Shown here in pieces: positions 9,559-20,731 of a DNA stretch of 64,000 nt (position 1 is the first letter of the stretch; every line of letters begins with the position of its first letter). The translations under genes and the position numbers were made by a program. Below the pieces are notes generated by a model that worked only from the letters and a program-made list of their open reading frames with translations, did not search any database and had not been told where the DNA came from. The stretch comes from Dyella dinghuensis (lineage in GTDB: Bacteria > Pseudomonadota > Gammaproteobacteria > Xanthomonadales > Rhodanobacteraceae), in the NCBI RefSeq assembly GCF_003977615.1, contig NZ_RYZR01000005.1, forward strand, positions 124,001 through 188,000. The letters run 5' to 3'.

Positions 9559-10389
9559 GTGAGTTTGTGGTTTCTCGTTTTTCTCAGCGTGCTGCAAGGC
9601 GTTACGGAACTCTTTCCGGTCTCGAGCCTGGGCCACACCTTGCTCGTTCCGGCGTTGTTCGGCATGCATATCGACAAGCATGCGCCGCAGCTCATCCCTT
9701 TCCTCGTTGCCCTGCATCTGGGTACGGCTTTCGCGCTGCTGGGATATTTCCGTCAACGCTGGGTGGCGCTTGTGCGCGGTTTTGTCGCGTCATTGAGCGG
9801 ACGTCCGAACGATGACGGCCACATGATGTGGGCGTTGATCATCGGCACGATTCCAGCTGGTCTGGTCGGCATCGTGCTGGAAAAGCGGCTGGAGCTGGTG
9901 TTCAAGGACCTCCGCATTGTTGCCGCGGCGCTGATCGCCAACGGTGTGCTGTTGTGGTTGGGCGATCGCCTGCAGCGCACGCGTGCGCACAAGCCGCCGG
10001 AAAAACTCACGTATCGTCAGGCGCTCCTGATTGGTCTCGCGCAGATCGGTGCATTGATTCCGGGCTTCTCACGCAGCGGGCTGACCATGATTGCGGGTTC
10101 CGCGACGGGGCTCGACAAGGAAAAGGCTGCGGAATTTTCCTTTCTGCTGGGCACGCCCATCATTCTTGCGGCGGGATTGCTTGAAGTCCCCAAACTCTTC
10201 CACGCATCGCAGCAGCTGGCCGATGCGTTAATCGGCGGCGTGCTGACCGCGATTGCCGCATGGTTGAGCGTGCGCTTTTTGATGCGCTATTTCGAAGGTC
10301 GTGGACGCCTTGCGACCTTCGGTACCTACTGCGTGATCGCTGGTGCGTTTTGTCTCGGCTGGTTCCTGCTGCATCCGCAACCGGTTTGA
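9559..10389 (+). CDS. uppP: Undecaprenyl-diphosphatase
   Basis: Dephosphorylates undecaprenyl pyrophosphate to recycle the lipid carrier of cell-wall and surface-polysaccharide synthesis. 276 residues from a GTG start behind AGAAGGA. Motif 1 [14 protein letters not shown] (residues 13-26) and motif 2 [10 protein letters not shown] (about 169-178) are the BacA/UppP catalytic blocks; about eight membrane helices. Motif 1 has [10 protein letters not shown] where many homologues have EFLPVSSTGH. Extra copies confer bacitracin resistance in other bacteria. Confidence 0.95.
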   Translation: MSLWFLVFLSVLQGVTELFPVSSLGHTLLVPALFGMHIDKHAPQLIPFLVALHLGTAFALLGYFRQRWVALVRGFVASLSGRPNDDGHMMWALIIGTIPAGLVGIVLEKRLELVFKDLRIVAAALIANGVLLWLGDRLQRTRAHKPPEKLTYRQALLIGLAQIGALIPGFSRSGLTMIAGSATGLDKEKAAEFSFLLGTPIILAAGLLEVPKLFHASQQLADALIGGVLTAIAAWLSVRFLMRYFEGRGRLATFGTYCVIAGAFCLGWFLLHPQPV

Positions 10390-10395
10390 AGTGAC

Positions 10396-10426
10396 CATTC
10401 ACGGCCGGTCTCTCTGGCCGTGAATG
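10396..10426. terminator. 11-bp hairpin between convergent uppP and def
   Basis: Perfect arms CATTCACGGCC (10396-10406) and GGCCGTGAATG (10416-10426) with a 9-nt loop, 7 bp after the uppP stop and 10 bp from the def stop. No T-run follows on either strand, so it may act as a bidirectional 3'-end stabiliser rather than a canonical intrinsic terminator. Confidence 0.5.
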
Positions 10427-10435
10427 CATGACGCA

Positions 10436-10975
10436 CTATTCGTCCGCTGACGGATCCATCCCCGGAAAAAGCACTTCGGTAAAACCGAACTTGGTGAAAT
10501 CGGTAATGCGCGAGGGATACAGCCGTCCAATCAGGTGGTCGCATTCGTGCTGCACGACACGCGCATGGAAACCTTCCGCTGTCCGATCGATCGGCTGACC
10601 TTTTGGATCGACACCCTGATAGCGGATAAGCGAATAGCGATTGACCGCACCACGCAAACCGGGCACGGAGAGACAACCTTCCCAGCCCTCTTCCATATCC
10701 TGCGATAGCGGCGTAATCACCGGATTGAGCAGAATCGTTTGAGGCACAGGCGGCGCGTCGGGATAACGCTCGGAACTGTTGAAGCCGAAAATAACCAACT
10801 GCAGATCCACGCCGATCTGCGGCGCCGCCAAACCCACGCCGCCAGCGTCGTGCATGGTTTCGAACATATCGGCAATCAGCTCGTCGAGTTGCGCGCTGCC
10901 GATCATGTCCTTCGGTACAGGCGGTGCGACACGCAGCAAGCGCGGATCGCCCATCTTCAGAATTTCGCGAATCAT
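10436..10975 (-). CDS. def: Peptide deformylase
   Basis: Removes the formyl group from nascent N-terminal methionine. 179 residues starting [14 protein letters not shown], the usual length; a longer frame to 11020 is unlikely. All three metal-site motifs are present: [10 protein letters not shown] (46-55), EGCLS (99-103, Cys101 ligand) and QHECDHL (142-148, two His ligands and catalytic Glu). This is a stand-alone copy without fmt beside it, so the genome may carry a second deformylase with fmt (inference). Confidence 0.95.
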   Translation of the reverse strand: MIREILKMGDPRLLRVAPPVPKDMIGSAQLDELIADMFETMHDAGGVGLAAPQIGVDLQLVIFGFNSSERYPDAPPVPQTILLNPVITPLSQDMEEGWEGCLSVPGLRGAVNRYSLIRYQGVDPKGQPIDRTAEGFHARVVQHECDHLIGRLYPSRITDFTKFGFTEVLFPGMDPSADE

Positions 10976-11273
10976 GCCAACCTCACGAACGATGCTTAGC
11001 ACTCTTACTGTGGACGACACGGCGTGAAAGCAAGCCTGCCACGTCGTCCTGTCAGTATACGAAGAATGGGCGTTTGCAGGCTGCCTGGCCTTAAAGACCT
11101 CGCCACTACGGCGCGATAGTGAGAGCCAATCCGGCGCATGCTGCCTTGCGCTATTGACCCTTGTCGCCGACAGGACGAACCTAGGGCCCTGCCCGCAGCC
11201 CGTCGGTAGCTTTCATCGCCCAGAGCGCGTTCAACGCGGCATCGAACAGGCTTATCTGACCCGGAGATCTGCC

Positions 11274-13358
11274 ATGGAAACTGTTGCAACGAAGCCAATC
11301 GGCGTAGGCAGCAAAATCGTCTGGGCGCTCATCGCCATCATTGGCGCCTGTTGCCTCGCGGTAGTCGCACTGCGGCGCGGCGAGCCGGTGAACGCTATAT
11401 GGATCGTCGCCGCATCCATTGCCGTGTTCCTGATCGGCTATCGCTTCTACGGGCGCTTCATCGAAAACTATGTTTTACGCATGGATCCCGGCCGCGCGCC
11501 ACCTTCCGTGCTGCGTAATGATGGGCTGGATTACGTGCCTACTGACAAGTGGGTGGTGTTCGGGCATCACTTTGCAGCGATTGCAGGTGCGGGTCCCTTG
11601 GTCGGTCCGGTGCTCGCTGCGCAGATGGGTTACCTGCCGGGCACGCTATGGATATTGTTCGGCGTTGTGTTCGCCGGTGCCGTGCAAGATTTCATGGTGT
11701 TGGGTCTGTCCGTTCGCCGTGATGCACGCTCGCTGGGACACATGCTGCGCGAAGAACTCGGGCCGCTGGCAGGCGTCGTCGCGATGTTCGGCTTGCTTGC
11801 TCTGATGATGATTGTGCTGGCGGTGCTGGCGCTCGTGGTGGTGAAAGCGCTGACGCATAGCCCATGGGGCACGTTCTCCGTCGCCTGCACCATTCCGATT
11901 GCGCTGCTGATGGGCGTTTACCTGCGTTGGTTCCGTCCGGGGCGCATTCTTGAGGTGTCGATCATCGGACTGGTGCTGCTGATCAGCTCGATTGCTTACG
12001 GCGCGCACATTGCGGCGACGCCCGACTTGGCGGCGTTCTTCGACTTCGATGCGAAGTCGCTCGCGTGGCTGTTGATTGCTTATGGATTCTTCGCATCGGT
12101 GCTGCCAGTGTGGTTGTTGCTGGCACCGCGTGACTATCTGTCCACGTTCCTGAAGATCGGCACGATCCTGCTATTGGCAATCGCCATCTTCTTCGCTGCA
12201 CCGCAGTTGCAGATGCCGGCGGTCTCGCGCTTTATCGACGGCACGGGCCCCGTGTTCCAGGGGCAGCTGTTCCCGTTCCTGTTCATCACCATTGCCTGTG
12301 GCTCGGTATCGGGCTGGCATTCGATCATCGCGTCGGGCACCACGCCGAAGTTGCTTTCCAACGAAGGCGAAGCGCGCATGGTCGGTTACGGCGGCATGCT
12401 GATGGAGGCGTTCGTCGCCATCATGGCGTTGATCGCTGCGACGTCGTTGCATCCGGGCGTGTATTTTTCGATGAATTCCCCCGCGGCATTGATCGGCACC
12501 ACGCCCGAACACGCTGCAGCGGTGATCAGCCAGTGGGGCTTCGTCGTCACACCGGATGAGTTGACGCGCACCGCGCACGACATCGGCGAAACCAGCATTC
12601 TCAGCCGTGCCGGCGGCGCGCCAACGCTCGCAGTGGGCATGGCGCAACTGCTGCACAGCATTCTGCCGGGCGAGCGCATGATGGCGTTCTGGTATCACTA
12701 CGCCATTCTGTTCGAAGCACTGTTCATTCTCACGACGGTGGATGCGGGCACGCGCGTGGGACGCTTCATGATCCAGGAAATCGCGGGCCTTGTTCACGAG
12801 CCGCTCAAGAGCACGGAATCGTGGCTCGGCAACGTGCTGGCGACGTCGATTTGCGTAGCATTGTGGGGTTACTTTCTTTATCAGGGTGCGGTCGATCCAT
12901 TGGGTGGCATCAACACACTCTGGCCGCTGTTCGGCATCGCCAACCAGATGCTTGCGGCGATTGCCTTGATGCTGGCAACAGTGGTGACGGTCAAGCTGAA
13001 ACGCCAACGCTACGTGCTTGTGCCGGGAATTCCTGCTATCTGGTTGATCGTATGCACGTTGACAGCGGGTTGGGAAAAGCTCAGTGGCTCAATCAGTTTC
13101 ACGGCCGCTGCGCAGAACTACACCCAGGCCTTGCAAGCGGGGCAACTACTGGCGCCCGCGAAGAACGTCGCGCAAATGCAGCAGATCATCACCAACAACC
13201 GCGTGGATGCCACGCTGACCGGCCTGTTCATGCTGCTGGTGCTGACCATGTGCGCCTTCAGCGTCTACGCCATGATCAAAGCGTGGCGCAGCAGTGTGCC
13301 CACTGCGCATGAGGCACCCCGTATCGCACTGTCCAGTGTCGTGAGTCAGGCCTCATGA
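11274..13358 (+). CDS. cstA: CstA-family pyruvate/peptide transporter
   Basis: 694 residues from the ATG behind CCGGAG; the frame opens earlier but without a site. Polytopic inner-membrane protein with about 16 to 18 helices. The signature region YVPTDKWVVFGHHFAAIAGAGPLVGPVLAAQMG and CGSVSGWHSIIASGTTPK match the CstA family (carbon starvation protein, shown in E. coli to import peptides or pyruvate). It overlaps ybdD by 4 bp (ATGA), the usual cstA-ybdD pair. The 298-bp upstream gap shared with def shows no operator I can name. Confidence 0.93.
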   Translation: METVATKPIGVGSKIVWALIAIIGACCLAVVALRRGEPVNAIWIVAASIAVFLIGYRFYGRFIENYVLRMDPGRAPPSVLRNDGLDYVPTDKWVVFGHHFAAIAGAGPLVGPVLAAQMGYLPGTLWILFGVVFAGAVQDFMVLGLSVRRDARSLGHMLREELGPLAGVVAMFGLLALMMIVLAVLALVVVKALTHSPWGTFSVACTIPIALLMGVYLRWFRPGRILEVSIIGLVLLISSIAYGAHIAATPDLAAFFDFDAKSLAWLLIAYGFFASVLPVWLLLAPRDYLSTFLKIGTILLLAIAIFFAAPQLQMPAVSRFIDGTGPVFQGQLFPFLFITIACGSVSGWHSIIASGTTPKLLSNEGEARMVGYGGMLMEAFVAIMALIAATSLHPGVYFSMNSPAALIGTTPEHAAAVISQWGFVVTPDELTRTAHDIGETSILSRAGGAPTLAVGMAQLLHSILPGERMMAFWYHYAILFEALFILTTVDAGTRVGRFMIQEIAGLVHEPLKSTESWLGNVLATSICVALWGYFLYQGAVDPLGGINTLWPLFGIANQMLAAIALMLATVVTVKLKRQRYVLVPGIPAIWLIVCTLTAGWEKLSGSISFTAAAQNYTQALQAGQLLAPAKNVAQMQQIITNNRVDATLTGLFMLLVLTMCAFSVYAMIKAWRSSVPTAHEAPRIALSSVVSQAS

Positions 13359-13549
13359 ACATCGCCCTCTCTAAGCTGTGGCAGCGCCTAGTGCAGACCG
13401 CACGATTGAGCTGTGGCGTGCCGGACTACGATGTCTACGTGGCGCATCTGCGCACCCACCACCCCGAACGGAAAATCCCGACGTATGCCGAGTTCTTCCG
13501 CGAACGGCAAACCGCGCGCTACAAAGGTACGGGCGGCCGCTGCTGCTGA
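13355..13549 (+). CDS. YbdD/YjiX family small protein
   Basis: 64 residues, translationally coupled to cstA through ATGA. It carries the family pattern GVPDYDVYVAHLRTHHPERKIPTYAEFFRERQTARY (read in parts; normal form PDY...YV.H....HP....MTY.EFFRERQ.ARY). In E. coli the homologous YbdD/YjiX proteins accompany CstA/BtsT and are needed for transport. Ends with the double Cys of GRCC. Small basic and soluble. Confidence 0.9.
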   Translation: MNIALSKLWQRLVQTARLSCGVPDYDVYVAHLRTHHPERKIPTYAEFFRERQTARYKGTGGRCC

Positions 13550-13580
13550 ACGCTACGCCACGCCTGAATCTTGGAAAATC

Positions 13581-13610
13581 CGGGTCATGTCCTCATTAAG
13601 ACATGGCCCG
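13581..13610 (+). terminator. Hairpin after cstA-ybdD
   Basis: CGGGTCATGTC and GACATGGCCCG pair with one mismatch around an 8-nt loop, 32 bp after the ybdD stop. No T-run follows, so a protective or Rho-associated 3'-end hairpin is as likely as an intrinsic terminator. Confidence 0.4.
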
Positions 13611-13664
13611 CCCACATCTCCCGCCATTAAACTGTCCCTTCACGCAAGCCCGTGACTGCCGCCC

Positions 13665-14210
13665 ATGTCCCCCAGCGAACATCGCATTACCAAACCCAGC
13701 ACCGAGATCGAAGCGCAACATAGCGTCGGTCTGCGGGTGATCGCGATTTACAAAGGGATCAAGACCATCGGACTGATCATCCTGGCCTTCATGGCGTTTG
13801 GGCTGCATCGCGAAAAAACATTCGATCATCTGATCGACATTCTCGAACATCTGTCGCTGACGGACACGAATGGCCTGCGCTGGCAGCTGGTCGAGATGCT
13901 CGAAAACCTCGGCCCCAGCAAATTCGTTGCCATCGGCATCGTTGCGCTGGTCTATGCGGCCATTTTTGCCACCGAAGGCACTGGGCTATGGTTACGCAAA
14001 CACTGGGCAGAATGGTTCACCGTGATCGCCACCGGCTCGCTGATTCCGGTGGAAATCTATGAAGTGTTCCATCGCTTCACGTGGCTGAAGCTTGCAGCGC
14101 TGATCGCCAACGTCGCCATCGTGCTGTACCTGGTTCGCCTTGCTTTGCAACCGCATGCGCGAAGTTCGAATGGCAGCGCATCCAAAGCAACGCGCACGCA
14201 AGAAGGTTAA
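13665..14210 (+). CDS. DUF2127 family membrane protein
   Basis: 181 residues with about four membrane helices (TIGLIILAFMAFGL, FVAIGIVALVYAAIFATEG, WFTVIATGSLIPVEIYEVF, LAALIANVAIVLYLVRLAL). The block GLRVIAIYKGIKTIGLI at the start and EGTGLWLRKHWAEWFTVI in the middle are the DUF2127 hallmarks. Function unknown. The gene stands alone between the cstA operon hairpin and the convergent EamA transporter, whose stop is 3 bp away. Confidence 0.85.
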   Translation: MSPSEHRITKPSTEIEAQHSVGLRVIAIYKGIKTIGLIILAFMAFGLHREKTFDHLIDILEHLSLTDTNGLRWQLVEMLENLGPSKFVAIGIVALVYAAIFATEGTGLWLRKHWAEWFTVIATGSLIPVEIYEVFHRFTWLKLAALIANVAIVLYLVRLALQPHARSSNGSASKATRTQEG

Positions 14211-14213
14211 CCG

Positions 14214-15122
14214 TCACACTTCGTGATGGACGGCCTCGGCAGGCAACTCACCTTCCGCTCTGCGACGCGGCATCAATTCGACGAGATACATCGCGGCAAG
14301 CACCAGTGCGCCGCCACCGACCATTCGCCACGTGAGCACATCGCTGCCCAGCAATACAGCGAAGAACGCGGCGAATACGGGCTCGGTCGTCATGACAATG
14401 GCCGCACGCGTGGCGGGCAAGTGAGCTTGCGCCCAGGTTTGCATCAACATGGCGCCCGCTCCCGCAATCAAGGCCATATACAGCACGGCGATCCACGCGC
14501 TGCGATCGGGTGGAAGCGCGGGACCGCCATGACTCACGGTGGCGAGCATGCAGACGACCGCGATGACGACCATCTGCACTGCCGACAGACCGAAAGCTTC
14601 TTCCGCATGCGACCAACGCCCGAGCAGCACGATGTGCAGGCCATAGAGCAACGCTGCGATAAGCGTAAGCCAAACACCTTCATCGACCGAAAAGCCATTC
14701 AGAGAGAGCAACGCCAATCCGAGCGTTGCCAATCCCACCGCCAACCAGATGATCGCCGGCATGCGCTGACGAAAAACGAGCGTGGCGAGTATCGGCGTGA
14801 ACACCACATACATGCCGGTGACAAAACCGCTGACGCTGGGCGAAATAAGCGAGAGACCCCACGTCTGCAGCAATTGGCCGACACCGTAAAGCATGCCGAG
14901 CACCACGCCACGCCATAATTTCTGACGACCCAATCGCGCAACGTGACGATGGAATACCAGCAGCATCGCTATCGCGGCGATAATAAAACGCACCGCCAGA
15001 AAGTCGGCGACGGGCCAACGATCGACAACACCTTTGATCAGAACGAACGTCGAGCCCCATACCGCCGTCATCGCCAGCAAGCCGATGGTTGCCAGCGTGC
15101 GTATCCGCGATTCGGCAATCAT
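14214..15122 (-). CDS. EamA/DMT-family transporter
   Basis: 302 residues, ten predicted helices, two EamA repeats: MTAVWGSTFVLIKGVVDRWPVADFLAVRF in repeat 1 and EPVFAAFFAVLLGSDVLTWRMVGGGALVL near the end of repeat 2. The family exports amino acids, sugars or drugs; substrate is not predictable. The start at 15122 overlaps the glycosyltransferase stop (ATGA), which argues for one transcript. Longer in-frame starts lie inside the upstream gene and are rejected. Confidence 0.9.
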   Translation of the reverse strand: MIAESRIRTLATIGLLAMTAVWGSTFVLIKGVVDRWPVADFLAVRFIIAAIAMLLVFHRHVARLGRQKLWRGVVLGMLYGVGQLLQTWGLSLISPSVSGFVTGMYVVFTPILATLVFRQRMPAIIWLAVGLATLGLALLSLNGFSVDEGVWLTLIAALLYGLHIVLLGRWSHAEEAFGLSAVQMVVIAVVCMLATVSHGGPALPPDRSAWIAVLYMALIAGAGAMLMQTWAQAHLPATRAAIVMTTEPVFAAFFAVLLGSDVLTWRMVGGGALVLAAMYLVELMPRRRAEGELPAEAVHHEV

Positions 15123-15991
15123 CGTTTGGCCATCCGGAACAACTGACCGGGAATCTGCAGCAGGAAATGCGACCACAAGCCGAGCCATACCGTACCGGCA
15201 ACCAGTGGCCGTTGTGCCGCGGGATCGAATTTCCGGAACCAGCGCCACATGCCGCGATGCTTGTGATAACTGACGAAGACAGGGCGATGGCGACTCGAAC
15301 CGCCTTTGCCGTGCAGCACGCGCACATCGCCGGCAAGCAACACGCGCCAGCCCGCATCGCGTACGCGCCGGCATAGGTCAAGGTCTTCGCAATGCAGGAA
15401 GTACGCTTCGTCGAATCCGTTCAACCATTCGAAGACGCGACGAGGCATAAGCATCAACGCACCGGAGACGGCTTCTGCCTCGACGACATGATCGGGCATG
15501 GGACCACCGATATTCACGCCTTCGTCGTTGCGTTTGAATAGCGTCGTCAGCGCGCGTTGCAGCACCGGATCGCGACGATACGACGCGGAATCGGGCACAC
15601 CTTTTTCATCGCATACCACGGCGCCAAGCAAACCTGCTTTCGGCTCTTTGGACAGAATCTCCAGCAATCGCTGCAGTTCCGATTCCGTGATCATGCAATC
15701 GGGGTTGAGAATCAGCAGCGTCTGTCCACGCGCCTGTGCGGCAGCGCGATTCACGGCCGGACCAAAACCCAGATTCTTGTGGTTGTAGATAATCTTGAGC
15801 CGGTGGTCGCTCTCGCGCCCACGCCCAATCGCCTGCGGAATGCCGTCGCTCGAGCCGTTGTCGATAAGCAGCACTTCCAGCGGGATGGAAAAACCCAGGA
15901 CGCCGTAGATGCACTCGCGCAGCATCGGTCCGCTATCGGCGGAGACGACGATGACGCTGATGACGGGCGATGTTGCGTCGACGGCTGACAT
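15119..15991 (-). CDS. Family 2 glycosyltransferase (rhamnosyltransferase-like)
   Basis: 290 residues. GT-A fold start VISVIVVSADSGPMLREC, LLIDNGSSDG, NLGFGPAVNRAAAQARG and LLILNPDCMI (the DxD-like site) followed by DEAYFLHCEDLDLCRRVRDAGWRV, the acceptor-side ED/LDLC motif shared with dTDP-rhamnosyl transferases of the WbbL type. Cytosolic or membrane-peripheral; probably adds a sugar to a surface polysaccharide. Upstream is an unknown membrane protein (50-bp gap), downstream is an overlapping EamA transporter. No polysaccharide cluster is nearby. Confidence 0.87.
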   Translation of the reverse strand: MSAVDATSPVISVIVVSADSGPMLRECIYGVLGFSIPLEVLLIDNGSSDGIPQAIGRGRESDHRLKIIYNHKNLGFGPAVNRAAAQARGQTLLILNPDCMITESELQRLLEILSKEPKAGLLGAVVCDEKGVPDSASYRRDPVLQRALTTLFKRNDEGVNIGGPMPDHVVEAEAVSGALMLMPRRVFEWLNGFDEAYFLHCEDLDLCRRVRDAGWRVLLAGDVRVLHGKGGSSRHRPVFVSYHKHRGMWRWFRKFDPAAQRPLVAGTVWLGLWSHFLLQIPGQLFRMAKR

Positions 15992-16041
15992 AGTGACCTT
16001 GCTTACCGAGACGAAGCGAACCTTATTCGATTGCGCTTCGT

Positions 16042-16827
16042 TTATTCGTCAATGTGATCCTGACCAAGCACATGCGATAGCGCCAGTGGCGGTTGATCGT
16101 CGCCGCGCGTCAGCCATGCTTCGTCGCCGCGCCAGCCAAACAGCTGCCAGCCACGAATTCGGAAGGCTTTATCGCGAACGAGATCGTACAGTACTACGCC
16201 ACGCCCGGCTGTCATGGGCCATGCGACCCATCCCTGCCCCTTCGACAGTGACATTTGCGGCTCTACATGATGGATCTTCGTGTTCCTGCCGACGCGGTAA
16301 CTCCGGTCAGTGAGGCATTCGATGTGAAAAGTTGCATCGGCCGGCCAATCACTGGGCGCCATCCACGTCGGCGATTCGAGTTCAATGATGACGGCCGAAG
16401 GCCCTACCGGCGCCATCGCCATGTCACGCCACTCTGGCGACTCGGCAGCCAGTGTTGAATCCCGCAAAGGTTTGCGGTTTTGCCACGACTCCAGCAACAC
16501 CAGTAGCGAGAAACCCGCGAGCGCGACCAACAGCGTGAACGTAAGTCCCAGCGCGTGGCCTCCAAAGGCGCGAAAACTTGCAACCAGCACGCCCGCAAAG
16601 CCCCAGCGCAGCGCGCGACGGATAACACCGCTGTAGTACTGCAAGCGCGGCACATGCGTCAGCTGCGCGATCACCAGCGCCAGCAACAGCGGCGCACCGA
16701 TCCACCACGGCAAGAGGGCAAGCAACAGTGCCCACGCGATGGCCACTATCAGACTTGGCCACCGGCGTCGTTGTGCGGCCGGATTCAGCCGCACCACACC
16801 CTTGCGTTGCGGAACATGCGCATCCAC
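16042..16827 (-). CDS. Unknown membrane protein overlapping purL
   Basis: 261 residues if the GTG at 16827 is used, giving a 43-bp overlap with the purL 3' end; in-frame GTG codons about 30 bp later would shorten the overlap slightly. Residues 20-115 hold three to four hydrophobic segments ([48 protein letters not shown]). The C-terminal half is soluble, with [23 protein letters not shown] and [25 protein letters not shown] do not recognise a family. It leads a probable transcript with the glycosyltransferase and transporter. Confidence 0.65.
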   Translation of the reverse strand: MDAHVPQRKGVVRLNPAAQRRRWPSLIVAIAWALLLALLPWWIGAPLLLALVIAQLTHVPRLQYYSGVIRRALRWGFAGVLVASFRAFGGHALGLTFTLLVALAGFSLLVLLESWQNRKPLRDSTLAAESPEWRDMAMAPVGPSAVIIELESPTWMAPSDWPADATFHIECLTDRSYRVGRNTKIHHVEPQMSLSKGQGWVAWPMTAGRGVVLYDLVRDKAFRIRGWQLFGWRGDEAWLTRGDDQPPLALSHVLGQDHIDE

Positions 16828-19800
16828 GGCGAATCCTCACCCCATGAATCCGGATGCCAGCTCATCTGGACGGTGCGATGCACGCGTTCCGGATGCGGCA
16901 TCAGAATGGTGACGCGGCCGTCGGCAGCGGTGAAACCAGTCTGCCCGCCCGGCGAACCGTTGGGATTGAGCGGATAGTTTTCGGTCGGCTTGCCGCGGCT
17001 ATCGACAAAGCGCAACGCAGCACCCGCCTTGGACGGACTGCACGCTTGCGGAAAACTCACGCGCCCTTCGCCATGCGCCACGACGACCGGAATACGCGAA
17101 CCGGTCATGCCCTTGAAGAAGATGCTCGGCGAGTCGAGAACTTCCAGCGTGCACAGGCGCGCTTCGTATTGCTCGGACGCATTGCGCAGAAACTTCGGCC
17201 AGTGCTGCGCACCGGGGATGATGTCCTTGAGCTGGCTCATCATCTGGCAGCCGTTGCACACGCCGAGCGCGAACTTGGCCGGGTCGGCAAAGAACGCTTC
17301 GAATTGCGCGCGCAGCTTGTCGTTATAGAGAATCGATGCAGCCCAACCGCGTCCCGCGCCGAGCACGTCGCCGTAGGAGAACCCGCCGCATGCGGCGAGG
17401 CCACGGAAATCGTCGAGTTTCACGCGGCCGCTGGCGAGGTCGGACATGTGCACATCGACCGCATCGAAACCGGCACGCGTGAACGCAGCAGCCATTTCGA
17501 CCTGACCGTTGACGCCCTGCTCGCGCAGGATCGCCACGCGCGGACGCGTGAATTGCTTGATATGCGATGCCGCGATGTCGTCGGACGGATCAAACGTGAG
17601 CTTCGGCGAAATGCCCGCATCGTCATCGGCAATGCGCCATTCGAGTTCGGCATCGGCACTGACAGGATTGTCACGCAGACGCTGCATGGCATGGCTGGTT
17701 TCATTCCACGCCTTGAACAGCTGCGTCCAGTTCCATTTGAACAGCTTATCGCCGTTGAGGAACATCTTGATGCCGAGCTTCTCGGTCGGACGGCCAATGC
17801 GCGCACTCATGCCTGCAAGGCCATGCTTGACCAGCAGTGCTTCGAACGCTTCACGATTGGCTGACGCAACTTGCAGCACGGCGCCGAGTTCTTCATTGAA
17901 CAGTGCGCGCAGTGTCGCTTCCGCCCAACCATCGAGCGTGATTTCCAGGCCGCAGTGACCAGCGAAGGCCATCTCGAGCAGCGTCACAATGACGCCGCCG
18001 TCGGAACGATCGTGATAGGCCAGCGCCAGGCCGCTGCGATTGGCTTCCTGCACCAGCTCGAATATCGCCTTCAGATGCTTGGCGTTATCCAGATCCGGCG
18101 GTACGCCACCGCCACGATTGAACACTTGCGTCAGCGCGGAACCGCCAAGACGTGCACGACCGGCGCCAAGATCGATCAGCCACAGATCGGAATCGCCGCG
18201 ATCGAGGCGTAGCTGCGGCGTCAACGTGCGACGAACGTCGCTAACGCGTGCGAAGCCGGTAATGACCAGCGAGACCGGCGCAATCGTGCGCTGCTGCGTA
18301 TCGCCGTCCTTCCACACGGTTTGCATCGACAGCGAGTCTTTGCCGACCGGAATGGAAATGCTGAGATCGGGACACAGCTCCATGCCAACGGCTTTCACCG
18401 CATCGAACAGCGCTGCGTCTTCACCGGGATAATTGACCGCCGCCATCCAGTTGGCGGACAGGCGCACTTCACCCAGATTGTCGATCGGCGCAGCGGCAAG
18501 ATTGGTAATCGCTTCGCCAACGGCAAGACGCGCGGCATCCGCGCTGCTCAACAAGGCGACCGGCGCGCGCTCGGCCATCGCCATCGCCTCGCCCTTGTAG
18601 CCGTCGAAGTCGAGCAAGGTCACCGCGCAATCCGCCACAGGTACCTGCCACGGGCCAACCATCGGATCGCGCGAGCACAAACCGCCCACGCTGCGATCGC
18701 CGATGGTGATGAGGAAGCTCTTGCTGCCGACGGTCGGCAAACGCAGCACGCGCATCAGCGCTTCTTCCATGCTGATGCCGTTCAAATCGGGAACGAGATC
18801 GATGCGCGGCTTGATGCGTTTCGCATCGCGATGCATGCGCGGCGGTTTGCCGAACAGCACATCCATCGGCAGATCGATCACGGTGAGGTTGCGGCGCGGA
18901 TCGTTCACGCGCAGCACGCGCTCTTGCGTTGCCGTACCGACTACGGCATATGGGCAACGCTCACGTACGCAATACGCTTCGAATTCCGGCAGGTTTTCTT
19001 TCGCGATGGCGAGGACGTAGCGTTCCTGCGATTCGTTGCTCCACACCTGCATCGGCGAGAGCGAAGGATCGTCGCACGGCACTTTCGACAAATCGATCTC
19101 GCCGCCCACGCCGGCGTCATTCAGCAATTCGGGAATGGCGTTGGACAAACCGCCGGCGCCGACGTCGTGAATGCTCACGATGGAATTGCGTTCGCCACGC
19201 TGCCAGCAGGCATCGATGACTTGCTGGCAACGACGTTCCATTTCCGCGTTGTCGCGCTGCACGGAAGCGAAGTCGAGTTCCGCGCTGGATGCGCCGGATG
19301 CCACGGACGAAGCGGCACCGCCGCCGAGACCGATGAGCATGGCCGGACCACCAAGCACGATCACGGCATGACCCGGCTGCACGTCGTGCTTTTGCACGTG
19401 ATCGTTGCGGATATTCGCAATACCGCCAGCGATCATGATCGGCTTATCGTAACCGCGACGCACACCGGCTTCGCCGGTTTCGTGCTCGTACGTGCGGAAA
19501 TAGCCACCGAGGCATGGACGGCCGAATTCGTTGTTGAACGCGGCGGCGCCGAGCGGGCCGTCGCGCATGATTTCGAAAGCGCTCGCCATGCGCGGCGGCA
19601 GCGGACGATCCACTTCCCACGGTTGCGGCGAATCTGGAATACGCAGATCCGACACCGAAAAGCCGGTCAGCCCCGCTTTCGGTTTGGCACCACGGCCGGT
19701 CGCACCTTCGTCGCGAATTTCACCGCCAGCACCGGTTGCCGCGCCGGGCCACGGCGCAATGGCGGTTGGATGGTTATGCGTTTCGACCTTGATCGCGTAG

Positions 19801-20645
19801 TCGATGTGTTCTTCGTTGCTGCGCCACACATCGCCAGCGCCGACCGTGAAGCGCTTGCCGACGTTGCCTTCGATCACCGCCGCGTTGTCCTTGTAGGCGG
19901 ACAGCGTGTGCGCCGGCGAGCGCTGGTGCGTGTTCTTGATCATCGCGAACAGGCTCTTGTCCTGCGCTTCGCCGTCCAACGTCCAACTGGCGTTGAACAC
20001 CTTGTGACGGCAATGCTCGGAGTTGGCCTGCGCGAACATGAAGAGTTCGGCATCGGTCGGATCGCGGCCGAGTTCGGCGTAACGTTCGGCCAGATAATCG
20101 ATCTCGTCATCGGCCAGCGCGAGACCCAGTTCGGTATTGGCCTTGGCCAGTGCCGCGCGTGCATCGCTGCCCAGCGCGATGTGTACGAGATCGCCCGGAC
20201 TGCCGCCAAGAAAAAGACTCTGCGCCTTATCGAGGCTGGTGAGCACCGACTGCGTCATCGCGTCGTGCAGCACGGCGAGCACATCGTTGTAGCGTGCGTC
20301 GCCCTGCGCGGGCAAGCCGCTTACCTGCCAGGCCGTACCGCGCTCGACACGGCGGACATCGAAACCGGCGTCGCGCAAGATATCGGTAGCTTTGCTCGAC
20401 CAGGGCGAAATGGTGCCAAGACGAGGCACGACCCACAGCGATGCCGCTTCCGGCTTGCCGTCCTTGGCCTCCAGGACTTCCAGCAACCGCTTGCGTTGCT
20501 CGCCCTGGGGCTCAGCCGAAGCATCGATGAAATTGACGAACCAGCACGCCTGCACCCGGGTACCACGATGCAGGGCATCAAGGTGGGCGTTGAGACGTTC
20601 CAGGCGAAAAGGCGAGAGGGCGCTCTGCCCGTCGAGTGCGATCAT
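16785..20645 (-). CDS. purL: Phosphoribosylformylglycinamidine synthase (large single-chain)
   Basis: Fourth step of purine synthesis: FGAR plus glutamine plus ATP to FGAM. 1286 residues, the gammaproteobacterial full-length form combining PurS-like N-terminal domain (1-150), linker (about 170-240, [28 protein letters not shown]), two AIRS-like halves ([25 protein letters not shown]) and a C-terminal class I glutaminase with Cys in [12 protein letters not shown] and the His/Glu pair in PHPERVHR. No missing catalytic motif was noticed. The last 43 bp overlap the next gene. Confidence 0.98.
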   Translation of the reverse strand: MIALDGQSALSPFRLERLNAHLDALHRGTRVQACWFVNFIDASAEPQGEQRKRLLEVLEAKDGKPEAASLWVVPRLGTISPWSSKATDILRDAGFDVRRVERGTAWQVSGLPAQGDARYNDVLAVLHDAMTQSVLTSLDKAQSLFLGGSPGDLVHIALGSDARAALAKANTELGLALADDEIDYLAERYAELGRDPTDAELFMFAQANSEHCRHKVFNASWTLDGEAQDKSLFAMIKNTHQRSPAHTLSAYKDNAAVIEGNVGKRFTVGAGDVWRSNEEHIDYAIKVETHNHPTAIAPWPGAATGAGGEIRDEGATGRGAKPKAGLTGFSVSDLRIPDSPQPWEVDRPLPPRMASAFEIMRDGPLGAAAFNNEFGRPCLGGYFRTYEHETGEAGVRRGYDKPIMIAGGIANIRNDHVQKHDVQPGHAVIVLGGPAMLIGLGGGAASSVASGASSAELDFASVQRDNAEMERRCQQVIDACWQRGERNSIVSIHDVGAGGLSNAIPELLNDAGVGGEIDLSKVPCDDPSLSPMQVWSNESQERYVLAIAKENLPEFEAYCVRERCPYAVVGTATQERVLRVNDPRRNLTVIDLPMDVLFGKPPRMHRDAKRIKPRIDLVPDLNGISMEEALMRVLRLPTVGSKSFLITIGDRSVGGLCSRDPMVGPWQVPVADCAVTLLDFDGYKGEAMAMAERAPVALLSSADAARLAVGEAITNLAAAPIDNLGEVRLSANWMAAVNYPGEDAALFDAVKAVGMELCPDLSISIPVGKDSLSMQTVWKDGDTQQRTIAPVSLVITGFARVSDVRRTLTPQLRLDRGDSDLWLIDLGAGRARLGGSALTQVFNRGGGVPPDLDNAKHLKAIFELVQEANRSGLALAYHDRSDGGVIVTLLEMAFAGHCGLEITLDGWAEATLRALFNEELGAVLQVASANREAFEALLVKHGLAGMSARIGRPTEKLGIKMFLNGDKLFKWNWTQLFKAWNETSHAMQRLRDNPVSADAELEWRIADDDAGISPKLTFDPSDDIAASHIKQFTRPRVAILREQGVNGQVEMAAAFTRAGFDAVDVHMSDLASGRVKLDDFRGLAACGGFSYGDVLGAGRGWAASILYNDKLRAQFEAFFADPAKFALGVCNGCQMMSQLKDIIPGAQHWPKFLRNASEQYEARLCTLEVLDSPSIFFKGMTGSRIPVVVAHGEGRVSFPQACSPSKAGAALRFVDSRGKPTENYPLNPNGSPGGQTGFTAADGRVTILMPHPERVHRTVQMSWHPDSWGEDSPWMRMFRNARVWCG

Positions 20646-20731
20646 GCGGGGGAAAAGGCGCTAGGTAGCGAGGAAGCGCCTTATTCTACCTTATGCTGCC
20701 GCACTGCATCACGGCCATGGCGGCCGGGCGC

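Noticed and set aside
8275-9756. 493-residue version of the acyltransferase
   Set aside because: The extra N-terminal 101 residues overlap the divergent uppP start and lack family similarity; the ATG at 9453 has a good ribosome site.
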